NCBI GenBank assembly: GCA_016720145.1
Contig: JADJXV010000001.1
Location: forward strand, 124,001-188,000
Reading direction: 5' to 3'
DNA: 64,000 nucleotides
From: Ignavibacteria bacterium
GTDB taxonomy: Bacteria > Bacteroidota > Ignavibacteria > Kapaibacteriales > UBA961
Shown: in pieces, positions 28,520 through 38,605 of the stretch
Numbering within the stretch: position 1 is the stretch's first letter
Layout: every line of letters begins with the position of its first letter
The notes under the pieces: model-generated
Told to the model about the DNA's origin: nothing
The model's input: the letters and a program-made list of their open reading frames with translations, nothing else
The model's database searches: none
Made by a program: the position numbers and the translations under genes

Positions 28520-28546
28520 GGTACAACCTTTGTCAAAATATGAATA

Positions 28547-31374
28547 TTAATGAAGTATAGAAAAAGTAGTAGTGCTTTGCATTGCGCCTTGTCGGAGAAT
28601 AATCATATACACACCATTCGCACAGTCATCGAGGGGAAATGTGGTATGCGATTCGGTCAGCTCAACATGCTTCAGCACTTCACCGGTTACTGTGGTAATG
28701 GTGCACAAGACCGGCACGGCAGCAAGGAAGGGAAGACGGGTATAATCGATCGTAAGAGTTGTGGTCGCAGGATTCGGATAGCAGGTGAGACCCGTATGAG
28801 TAACGGATTCATTTTCATGAGGTTCGGTAACGGAAGTCGGTTGCAGAAGTGCTCGCCAGACGCTGGCATTACTCAATCCACCTGAACCTTGAAGTCCGGC
28901 ATAAACGGCATTGGGAGTTGCATGTAAAGCTGTGATATAGTTACCTGTTAACCCAAATGCATTCCAGGTCGTTCCTTCATCGGTACTGCTGAATACCCCT
29001 GACACTGTCCCGGCAAAGATTGCCTGACCATTGGAGGCAAGAGTCCACACCAGTTTCGTTGTCAAGCCGGTATTCGATTGCGTCCATGTAGTTCCATTAT
29101 CCGTACTTTTATAGATTCCATCAATGGCGGTGGCGGCGAGTACCATCTCAGAGCGAGCGTAGATACTGTATATATCCGATGGATTTGAAGGAATGGTGAT
29201 GATTTCCCAAGTGTCACCATTATTCATGCTGCGGAGAATTTGATTGTCTGAGCCGCAAAAAGTGTCGTAGAAGTGGCAGACAGCGCTGAAATCGGATTTG
29301 CAGGATTACCGGTGTAAATCTGTGTCCATGTACTGCCGCTGTCACTGCTTCTATACAGTCCGCCGGTGCTTGCACTTGCAAAAAGTAACGTTCCTTTCCA
29401 CTCAAGAGCAAGGATGCTTTTGGAGGAAAGAAGTGAATTTGTCGTTGTCCAATGCTCGCCTTTGTCCCGGCTGACATACAGTCCGGCGAGAGTACCGGCG
29501 ACGAGGAACGAACCTTTAGAAACTAATTTCCTCACTAATAAATTATCAAGACCGGTATTGGCCTTGACCCATGACCTCGTGTACAATACGCTTTTCATGA
29601 CTCCTTTTTCCTCAATTCCGGCAAATACAGTGGAGTCAATGGAGGTAATGGAGCGTATATATTCATTCTCTATGGCGGCAGGGAACCAATCACGACTGGA
29701 AAAGATAGTATCGACCATGGTGTAGATTCCGTTTTGCGTGCCGGCATAAATGGTAGCACCCAGGACTGCAATCTCGAAGGTGGACGATAATGAAGGAAGT
29801 TCAAATGTCTCAACCAATGTCCATGAAATACCGTGATTTTCGCTTTTGTAGAGTCCGCCCGAAGTACCGGCATACAGGATAGAATCATATTCCACCAAAC
29901 ATTTCGTACCGAAACCTAACGAATCGAATTGCCAGCTTTGTCCACTATTTACACTAATATATGGAGGTGCCAGCAGAATGTTATCATGTAAATAAAGTGA
30001 CCTGGTGACATAATCCGCACCCGGGCTCACATTCTTCCATGAATCACCATCGTCGGTACTTACATAGATTGCTGCTTCTTCGCCGATGATACTAAGGGAA
30101 GTATTATAGAGAGCTAACGAAGTAATATATTGAGGAGGAATTTCCTTGCCGATAGATTCCCAATGTAGGCCATTATCCCGGCTTCGGTAGATTCCTTTGT
30201 TCGTAGTACCTACAAACACCGTATTGCCACGCCTGCGAAAGCAAGTAACCTGCGCATCAGCAGGAAGTGTGGTGAATAATTTTTCCCAGGAAGCACTTCG
30301 ATCGGCGCTTCGAAAAAAGCCGCTTTTTAAAGTATAGCAATACAGTGTATCAATATCACTGAAGATGTGAAGAATTGGTTGAGCATTAATCCCCTTATTT
30401 GCCACATCCCAGGTTTCACCGGAGGTTGTACTGCGAAAAATACCTTCACCCTGATCAGAATGTGCCAGCAGATTTGGTGGGCTACCGACGACAGAATAAA
30501 TCCTTTTATTCATGGGACCGGTCGTGCATTCTTTCCAGGATATACCGCTATCGGTACTTCGAAAAAGTCCGCCGCCGAGCGTGCTGTAATACAACATTGC
30601 ACCTTTGGCAAGGATTGAAGTAACGGGTACCAGCGCGCTTGTTGCTGCAAGTTCCTGCCACGAATCACCGTTATCACTACTTCTGAAGATTTTTCCGTAC
30701 GATGTGCCGCAATAGTAGAGATTACCATCAGCAATGAGCGTCGAAAGAGGTTCGGTGGAGAGATTGTTCTTGAGCGTGTCCCAGGTCTTACCTTGATCGG
30801 AGCTTCTGAACATGCCGTGTGCGTCTGTAGTAAGAATGACGGAAGTCGGAGTAATGGCAAGCCCTGTGACTTGTGCAGATTGAAGGAATGGTAATTGTAG
30901 TTTTGTCCAAGAAGTACCATAGTTCGAACTCCGTTGTATGACAGATTTTGGGTAGGTATCGAAGGTATAGCGTGCACAAAGAACAACAGAGTCCTGTGCA
31001 ATTAAAAAACTAGGAATGTCACCAACGCCTTGAGTTAACCAGGTATTGCCACTATCTACACTTACTCGAATTCCGGACGATGTCCCGGCATAAAGTCGGT
31101 CACCGGAGGAGGCAAAGCTCTTAACGGGAGTTATGTCATAATAAAATGGTAAATTCAGATTGGTATTGTGCCAAGATTGTGCATTATCTGTACTTCGGTA
31201 CACTCCGTTGGGCGTACGAACAAAGTACATCGAATTATAATGAAAGATGGATGTGATTAATCCGCCATCAGGACTAGAAATCTGCTTCCATTGCGCATGA
31301 GCAGGAGAAACTGACAAAACAAGCGCAAAGCAAGTAAGGAGTAAAAATCTCCAAAAAGTAAAAAGTGGTTCCAT
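28547..31374 (-). pseudogene. Asp-box exoprotein with T9SS sorting domain, copy 2 (frameshifted)
   Basis: The frames 31374-29224 and 29227-28547 join into one 942-residue protein if one G is added near 29252-29258, giving ...TLFAGSDNQILRSMNNGDTW. The upstream neighbour (31402-34347) has the equivalent TLFAGTNFGILRSVDNGVNW without interruption, so the shift is well supported. The N-terminal signal ends ...SPAHAQWKQISSPDGG. Many Asp-box repeats and a T9SS domain (LTCYPNPATTTLTIDYTRLP... ANGVYMIILRQG) follow. Copies 2 and 3 are much closer to each other than to the other copies, pointing to a recent tandem duplication. Confidence 0.82.
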
Positions 31375-31401
31375 GGTACATCCTTTGTAAAATGATGAAT
31401 A

Positions 31402-34347
31402 TTAATGAAATATCGAAAATAATATACTCGACCGCTGCAGGCCTTGTCGAAGGGTAATCATATACACTCCACTCGTGAAATCTTCCATCGGAAGAGTTGT
31501 ACGCGCTTCTTGAAGCTCGAATTGTCTCAGCACTTCACCTGTTAATGACGTAATTGTACATGTGATTGGCGAGGAGTTGTGGAAGGGAAGAGTGCTGTAA
31601 TCTATGGTAAGGGTTGTGGTAGCAGGATTGGGGTAGCAGAGGAGTCCGGATAGCTCAGGTGCTGATGATTTAATGGGTTCTGCTACAGAGGTCGGCTGTA
31701 AAAATGCTCGCCAAATACTGGTGTTATTCATTGATCCAGAACCCGGCGATCCGGCGTACAGAGCATTTTGAGTAATATGTAATGAAGTAATATAGAGTCC
31801 GCCTAACCCATAAGTATTCCAAGTGGATCCTCTGTCTGTACTGCTGAAAACTCCTCCGATTGTCCCGGCGAAAATCGCATCTTTCGTAGCCGAAAAACTC
31901 CAAACTTGTTTATAAGTCAGTCCCGTACTTGATTCTGTCCAAGTGATGCCATCGTCAGTGCTTTTAAAAATGCCATTAAAATTAGTACCTGCAAGAATCA
32001 TATCTGCATCGATAAAAAGACTATACACAACAGTAGATTCTTGTCGTATTGGGATGGCTTCCCAATTGACTCCATTATCCACACTGCGAAGGATACCGAA
32101 GTTTGTACCTGCAAAAAGCGTCGTACCTTTCGTAGCAATTGACCAAATTGAATTGGTAGTCGATTCTGTATATACTTGAGTCCACGTTGCAGCACTGTCA
32201 CTGCTTCTATAGATACCTCCTGTAATTGTGCCGGCAAAAAGGTGAGTGCCTTTCCAAGCTAACGAAAGTATGTATTTTGTAGAAAGTATTGAGCTGTTCG
32301 TCGTCCAGTGGTCGCCTTTATCGTGGCTTATATAGACTCCTTCCGCTGTCCCGGCCACAAGAATTGTACCATGAGAAACTAATTTTCTCACGATTAAATT
32401 GCCTAAACCCTTATTTACAGGGACCCATTGTCGTAAAAACGATATACTTTTCATAACTCCTTTTTCCTCAATTCCGGCAAAAAGGGTTGTGTCAATGGAA
32501 GTAATTGACCGTACAAATTCATTTTGCACTAGGGATGGGTACCAGCTACGACTTTGTTGGGTGGTGTCCACTATAGTATAAAGTCCACGTGAGCTGCCTG
32601 CGTAAAGAGTTACACCTAAGACAGTCAAGTCATTGATATACAAATCAACGTTGTTTATATTCATAAAGATCCATGTAATACCATCATCAATACTATAAGC
32701 TACGACCTGATTTGAACATAAAGCATATATTGTAGTAGCGCTGAACGTAATTTTATTAACGACAGAATTAGTTAAGCCAACAAATTTCCAAGAAATACCA
32801 TGGTCTTTACTTTTATATACTCCACTCGATGTACCGGCATAGAGAATAGACTCATTCTCCACAATGCATTTTACATCTCTTACTAAAGAATCAATTTGCC
32901 AGCTTAGACCTCCATTCATGCTGATATAGGGATGCGCCAGCATAATATTCTCATGGATAAATATCGATCCGCTTACATAGTCAACACCCGGGCTAGCATC
33001 AATCCATGAATCACCTTCAGAAGTGCTGACAAAGATAGCTGCAGCACCAGCAATGATACAAAGTGTTGAATTATAAATAGATATTGATCTAATTGTTTGT
33101 GTTGAGAGCCCATTACTTATGGCTTCCCAATGCTCGCCATTATCACGACTTCGGAAGACACCATTAGTTTCTGTACCTACAAATATGGTATTACCTCTTC
33201 TGCAAAAGCAAGTTACCAAGACTTCATCAGGAAGTGTGGTGAATAATTTATACCACGAAGCGGCACGATCTGTACTTCGATAAAAACCACTCTTCCATGT
33301 TCGGGTATAGAGTGTATCAGAATCTGTGAAAATGTTGAGAATGACATGACTATTTATCCCTTTATTCGCCACTTCCCATGTTTCACCGGAGTTTGTACTG
33401 CGAAAAACGCCATCTCCCTGTTCAGAATATGCAATTAAATTAGGTTCAACGCCTACGATAGAATAGATCCGTTTGTTCATCGGACCGGTTGCGCATTCTT
33501 TCCAAGTTGCAGCATTATCAATGCTTCGAAAAAGTCCACTACCAAAGGTGCTATAATAAAGAGTACTGCCATGTGCGAGGATAGATGTTACTGAATTCTT
33601 AGTACTCGTTGCTGCTATTTCCTGCCATGAGTCGCCATTATCAATACTTTTGAATACTTTGCCATACGTAGTGCCGGCGTAGTAGAACGTGCCGTCGGAA
33701 GTGAGTGAGGAGAGTGGTTCGGTCGAGAGATTATTTTTGAGAATGCTCCAGGTATTCCCCTGATCTGTGCTTCGTAGAATGCCATTTTCGGCAGTAGTCA
33801 CGAGCACGGAAGCTGGCGTAAGTGAGAGTCCTGTTATTTGGGCATATTGTAGTATGTCCAATTTAATTGTCGTCCAAGAAGCACCATTGGTTGTACTTCG
33901 ACTAATGCTTGATCTGGGATGAGAATCATCAGAATAACTTGCGCAAATAAGAATAGAATCTTGAGATACTAAAAAATCGGGTTTTATTGTTTTCCCACTT
34001 TTTGACCAGCTTTTCCCTGAGTCGTTACTGATATACAGTCCATAAGCCATACTTGCGTACAATGTACTACCGGTCGAAGCAAAGCTCAATACAGGAGTTG
34101 ACTCATTGTCATATCCTCCATTCAGATTGGCATCTTGCCATGTATTGGCGTTATCGGTACTACGATAAATTCCAATAGGAGTTCGGGCAAAGAAAGTGGA
34201 GTTGAATTGATAAAGTGCTCTAATTTGTCCACCATTAGGGCTATTACATTTTTTCCACTGTGCATTGGTAGTATTCAAAGAAAGCAGTGTGAGAATTGCT
34301 ACACAAATTAAGCAATGCGTTCTGCGAAAAAGTAGTTGTAGACACAT
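31402..34347 (-). CDS. Asp-box exoprotein with T9SS sorting domain, copy 3
   Basis: This is the largest intact member at 981 residues. It has a signal peptide after a basic start (MCLQLLFRRTHCLICVAILT..., cleavage near TNA), the conserved QWKKCNSPNGG entry, then about twenty SxDxGxxW Asp-box repeats. Between repeats runs the same extracellular beta-propeller pattern (IRALYQFNSTFFARTPIGIY). The T9SS type A domain reads LLCYPNPATTTLTIDYSTLP to SGVYMITLRQG. It begins 26 bases after copy 4 ends and copy 2 starts 27 bases after it ends, so the five genes are probably one transcript. Function is unknown. The family pattern suits surface binding, not a defined catalytic role. Confidence 0.88.
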   Translation of the reverse strand: MCLQLLFRRTHCLICVAILTLLSLNTTNAQWKKCNSPNGGQIRALYQFNSTFFARTPIGIYRSTDNANTWQDANLNGGYDNESTPVLSFASTGSTLYASMAYGLYISNDSGKSWSKSGKTIKPDFLVSQDSILICASYSDDSHPRSSISRSTTNGASWTTIKLDILQYAQITGLSLTPASVLVTTAENGILRSTDQGNTWSILKNNLSTEPLSSLTSDGTFYYAGTTYGKVFKSIDNGDSWQEIAATSTKNSVTSILAHGSTLYYSTFGSGLFRSIDNAATWKECATGPMNKRIYSIVGVEPNLIAYSEQGDGVFRSTNSGETWEVANKGINSHVILNIFTDSDTLYTRTWKSGFYRSTDRAASWYKLFTTLPDEVLVTCFCRRGNTIFVGTETNGVFRSRDNGEHWEAISNGLSTQTIRSISIYNSTLCIIAGAAAIFVSTSEGDSWIDASPGVDYVSGSIFIHENIMLAHPYISMNGGLSWQIDSLVRDVKCIVENESILYAGTSSGVYKSKDHGISWKFVGLTNSVVNKITFSATTIYALCSNQVVAYSIDDGITWIFMNINNVDLYINDLTVLGVTLYAGSSRGLYTIVDTTQQSRSWYPSLVQNEFVRSITSIDTTLFAGIEEKGVMKSISFLRQWVPVNKGLGNLIVRKLVSHGTILVAGTAEGVYISHDKGDHWTTNSSILSTKYILSLAWKGTHLFAGTITGGIYRSSDSAATWTQVYTESTTNSIWSIATKGTTLFAGTNFGILRSVDNGVNWEAIPIRQESTVVYSLFIDADMILAGTNFNGIFKSTDDGITWTESSTGLTYKQVWSFSATKDAIFAGTIGGVFSSTDRGSTWNTYGLGGLYITSLHITQNALYAGSPGSGSMNNTSIWRAFLQPTSVAEPIKSSAPELSGLLCYPNPATTTLTIDYSTLPFHNSSPITCTITSLTGEVLRQFELQEARTTLPMEDFTSGVYMITLRQGLQRSSILFSIFH

Positions 34348-34373
34348 GGTGTTGCGTTGTAAGTTATTGTAAG

Positions 34374-36415
34374 TTAATGAAATATCGAAAATAAAGTACT
34401 CGAACTCACCATTCCTTGCCGGGCAGTCAAAATGTACACACCGCTTGCAAGAAATTCGGTTGAAATGGAAAATTGAGATTCTGAGCTTTCTGTTTCCATG
34501 AGCGTTTCACCGGTGAGGGAGGTGATGGTGTACTGTATTGGGATTTTGGAATTGTAGAAAGTGGAAGAGAGGTCTATTGTTAGAGAGTTGGTGGCTGGGT
34601 TGGGGTAGCAGGTAAGGTGTTGAGATAGTGTCTTTTCATTTTCATTTTCAACAGTTAATGCATTAAGGTCGAGTTTCCAAACACCATAACCAATCGTACT
34701 AACATTTAAAACGGTACCATTCTTAATAAAGTTAACGTAAACAGATTTTTTAAGATTAAAGTTGATTTGCGTCCAGTTTACACCTATATTCTTCGAATAA
34801 AATAAATTACCATCATACGTACTAGCAAAGATAATATCATCAAACGCATTTATTCTAAATATGGAATCTGTCGTTAAGCCCGAATTGCTCGATGTCCAAG
34901 TTACTCCATTATCAGTCGTTTTAAATATTCCACCTATTTCGTTGGCAGCAAGAATACTTGTACCAATGGACATAAGCTGTAGAAATATTTTAGTTGATAA
35001 GCCATTGTTAACTTCAGTCCAACTTGTTCCATTATTTGTAGATAGAAATATTCCTTGTAAATGTGTTGATGCAAAAATATTCGATTCACTTACTACAAGA
35101 GACCCAATGTTTTTGCTCTTTAAGCCGGAACTGACCTCAGTCCAGCTAGTACCATTATTACCGGAAAGGTACACTCCACTGCTGCCTGTCCCTGCGAAAA
35201 TATTTGTATCCTTTAATACAAGAGAATAGACATCTTTGTTTTTTAAGCCCGTATTTACAGGTGACCAACTGGTTCCATTGTCTGAGGTTAGAAATACACC
35301 ATCGCGTGTACCGGCAAATATATTACCTTCCTTTTCCAAGAGTGAATATACTTCTGGATTGCTTAAACCACTATTAATTTTTGTCCAACTCACCCCTTCA
35401 TTTGTTGACAGGAACATGCCATGATTACGAGTTCCTGCGAAGAGATTTTTCCATTCTGAGTGAAACACATCGTTATCGTTCCACTAAGTCCGTTGTTACT
35501 TTCATTCCAACTTTTGCCTTCGTCAGTTGAGAGCATTACGTCCTTATCAGTTCCGGCTATGAAGTTAGTCCCAATCTTAAAAAGTGAATACACCCTACAT
35601 TTTGGTAATCCACTATCTACTTTTATCCAACCGGGACTATTTATTGACGTCACGAATAAATTACTATCCGTTCCAACAAATACATTTGAATCAATTGTAA
35701 ATAATGATCGAATATTCTGAAGAGTTAATGAAGTCTTAAATTTTGACCAACTTGCTCCTAAGTTTGTCGAAAGATAAACTTCTCCGTTATATCGTGACCC
35801 AGCATATATATTTGTTCCCTGAACAGTGAAAGATATGATACTTGCACTTATTCCAATGTTTGATGAAGCCCAAGAAATACCATTGTCTGAAGAAAGGTAC
35901 ACTCCGGATTCTGTACCTGTAAAAATTGTATTTCCAACAGTTATGAATGTATATACTGTCCTATCTATAAAGCCTGCATTAATAGCAGACCAATTATTAC
36001 CGCTATCTAATGAAATGTATGCACCTCCATTCTGAATGCCTGCTATAATATTTGTACCTACCACTCCAATTGAATTCACATTCTTATTTGGCAATCCATT
36101 ACTCACGGATATCCAACTTTCCCCAAGGTCTTTAGAGATATATACTTTATTCCTACCGGTTGCATAAAGATTTGTTCCACTAAAGGCAAGGGTACTGATA
36201 TATAAGTCCATTTCGCTTTCAACTGGTTTCCAGTTTTTCCCGTTGTCTGAGGATCGGAACATTCCAGCACCATAAGTTCCGGCAAATAAGTAGTTGCCGC
36301 CTGAAGCGAAACAACGAATATCACCACCAAAAGGACCGTTGCAAGATGTCCATTGTGAATATGATGATACTGAGAAAAATAAAGAAAGTAGAATGCAAAA
36401 ACAGTAAAATATCAT
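34374..36415 (-). pseudogene. Asp-box exoprotein with T9SS sorting domain, copy 4 (frameshifted)
   Basis: The frames 36415-35390 and 35468-34374 unite into about 680 residues if one A is added to the minus-strand A5 run at 35446-35450. The join then reads CFTQNGKNLFAGTRNHGMFL, which restores an AGTRxxGxFLSTxEG repeat. The N-terminus is a signal peptide (MIFYCFCILLSLFFSVSSYS-QWTSCNGPFGG). Asp-box units are of the short type (YLSxDNGxSWxxxNxGL), and the T9SS domain is LTCYPNPATNSLTIDLSSTF to SGVYILTARQG. As sequenced the sorting domain is separated from the signal peptide, so no product could be exported and sorted unless the frame is corrected. Confidence 0.82.
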
Positions 36416-36508
36416 AGCAAAATTCTGGTATTGTTTGAAAAATTTATACTTTTAAAATTAAACATAAATTAAAATGGTGATTTTTTATTCTCATTAAGAA
36501 TCATCGAT

Positions 36509-38542
36509 CTATTTGATCACCGTAAACTTCGTAGCCGTCCTCACCAATCCCTGCCGAGCAATAAGATAGTACACACCGTTTGACATTGTTTCTATTGGAA
36601 TTGAAAACCTGGATTCATCCTTTTCAAATTCCGACAATACTTCACCGGTGAAAGTAGAAATTGTATATTGAATTGGATTCGTGGAGTTGTAAAGTGGGGA
36701 AGAATTGTCAATTGTCAGGGAGTTAGCGGCAGGATTGGGGTAACAGCTAAGTTTAGTATTTAGTGGAGTTATGTCAGTCTCAGTACTTAGCGTACTTAGG
36801 TCGAATCTCCAGACTCCAGTGCCATTCGTTCCGGCAAGGAGTGATGTACCTCTCACTGAAAGTGAGTTAATATTTTGATCCTTTAAGCCTATATTTCTCC
36901 AATTTGCTCCATTATCATTAGAGAGAAAGATTCCGTCACTTAAAGTGCCTGCAAATAGAGACTTCCCGTGGGCGGCAAACGCACGAACATTGTTGCTTTT
37001 CATTCCAGTTGGTGTGCATTTCTCTCCAATTTCCGTACAGCGAAAAACGCCGCTAAATTCAGTTGCTAAATAGAGTGCACTAAAGTCACCGAAAAGAACT
37101 GCGTAATACATATCTGATAGTCCGGTATTGACAGTAGACCACTCACTACCGATCCCATTACGGCTATAGATTTTGTTGAGAGTCACGGCAAAAAAAGTAG
37201 AATTAATTGTTTCAAAATCGATCACAAATTTATCATTCATTCCACGATAATCTTCTGTCCATGTTATGCCGTTATCGATACTCGTAAATATGCCGCCACT
37301 ATTCGTACATACTGCTATTACTGTTCCAAAAGCAGAAATTTTAGAAATAGTCTGATTCCTCAAACCTACATAGTCCCAGGTCTTGCCTTCATCCTTACTA
37401 CTATAAAGTCCTCCATCCCAAGAACCTGCAAAAAGCATTGCGTCTTTAGCTTCAAGTGCTGAAACTCCAAATTTAAATGTACCAGCATCATGAAAAGTTT
37501 CTCCGTGATCTGTCGTATAACAAACACCTGTTAACGATCCCAAAAACGCCTTATCCCCTATAGAGACAGTTCCAGTAACAACTTCATTAGGCAAACCCAT
37601 ACTAATCCATTTCTCACCCGAATCAGTACTGCTATATAACCCACGATCACCATATATTCCGGCATAGATGGCAGGACCATTCACTGTCAATGCTCTCACA
37701 GGTTTATTGGGTAGTTCGGCAGTATCTACTTTCACCCATGTACCTCCTTGATCAGAGCTGCTATACGCACCGTTACTTGTGCCTGCAATGAGCTTTGTTC
37801 CGAATTCTGAAAGTGCCCAAACAGTAGTATTTTGTAACCCAGACCCAATCCAATTTTCACCGTTGTCATTAGTTTTATAAACACCTCCATTGTTTATCCC
37901 GGCAAAGAGTGTTGTGCCGGTAAAAGCAAAAGATTTAATAGTTTTACCAGTCAAGCCCGAATTAACTTCCGTCCAGTTCTCTGCATTATCTATACTACGA
38001 AATACTCCACCTCCATCAGTCCCGGCATAGAGCGATGATCCATTTACGGCAAGAGCATAAACGGTTTTATTCTTGAGTCCCGAGTTTACTTCTGTCCATT
38101 TCTCTCCACTATCTGAACTTCGAAATATACCGCCGCCATACGTGCCTGCAAAAATAGTCGTTCCTCTAACGGCAAGCGAAAAAACAGTTTGATTCTTCAA
38201 GCCTGTTGAAGTCCAATTTTCACCGTTATCAATACTCCGAAATACTCCTTTTTCAAACGTACCGGCATAGAGAGTCGTTCCGTTCACAGCAAGAGCATTT
38301 ACTTGATGAGTGGATAAGCCGGCTGCTATCCACTTGCGGGCTATATCGATTGCACGAAATACACCACCTCTATTCGTACCTGCAAAAATCGTCGTTCCAC
38401 TTGAAGTTAGCGATAATACCTCACCACCATATAGTCCGTCAGACTGTATCCACTGGCTTTGTGCTGTCGAAACTATTCCAATAAAAAGTAAGACATAACA
38501 TAAGCTACTCAATACGAAGTTAATTTTGTAGAATGTTTTCAT
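36509..38542 (-). CDS. Asp-box exoprotein with T9SS sorting domain, copy 5
   Basis: The protein has 677 residues with signal peptide MKTFYKINFVLSSLCYVLLF... and mature start QWIQSDGLYGGEV. About eleven Asp-box units are visible, for example RSSDSGEKWTEVNSGL, with the regular spacer FAGTxxGGVFRS. The T9SS sorting domain is LSCYPNPAANSLTIDNSSPL to SNGVYYLIARQG. This is the first of the five paralogs in transcription order. It follows the three molybdenum hydroxylase genes on the same strand after a 63-base gap rich in AT. Repeat units within the gene are more alike than between paralogs, which suggests internal duplication. Confidence 0.88.
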   Translation of the reverse strand: MKTFYKINFVLSSLCYVLLFIGIVSTAQSQWIQSDGLYGGEVLSLTSSGTTIFAGTNRGGVFRAIDIARKWIAAGLSTHQVNALAVNGTTLYAGTFEKGVFRSIDNGENWTSTGLKNQTVFSLAVRGTTIFAGTYGGGIFRSSDSGEKWTEVNSGLKNKTVYALAVNGSSLYAGTDGGGVFRSIDNAENWTEVNSGLTGKTIKSFAFTGTTLFAGINNGGVYKTNDNGENWIGSGLQNTTVWALSEFGTKLIAGTSNGAYSSSDQGGTWVKVDTAELPNKPVRALTVNGPAIYAGIYGDRGLYSSTDSGEKWISMGLPNEVVTGTVSIGDKAFLGSLTGVCYTTDHGETFHDAGTFKFGVSALEAKDAMLFAGSWDGGLYSSKDEGKTWDYVGLRNQTISKISAFGTVIAVCTNSGGIFTSIDNGITWTEDYRGMNDKFVIDFETINSTFFAVTLNKIYSRNGIGSEWSTVNTGLSDMYYAVLFGDFSALYLATEFSGVFRCTEIGEKCTPTGMKSNNVRAFAAHGKSLFAGTLSDGIFLSNDNGANWRNIGLKDQNINSLSVRGTSLLAGTNGTGVWRFDLSTLSTETDITPLNTKLSCYPNPAANSLTIDNSSPLYNSTNPIQYTISTFTGEVLSEFEKDESRFSIPIETMSNGVYYLIARQGLVRTATKFTVIK

Positions 38543-38605
38543 AGATTCCCCAAAAGATAATAATTGAATAAAAATGGTATAACTATTAATTAAATATATA
38601 TATAT

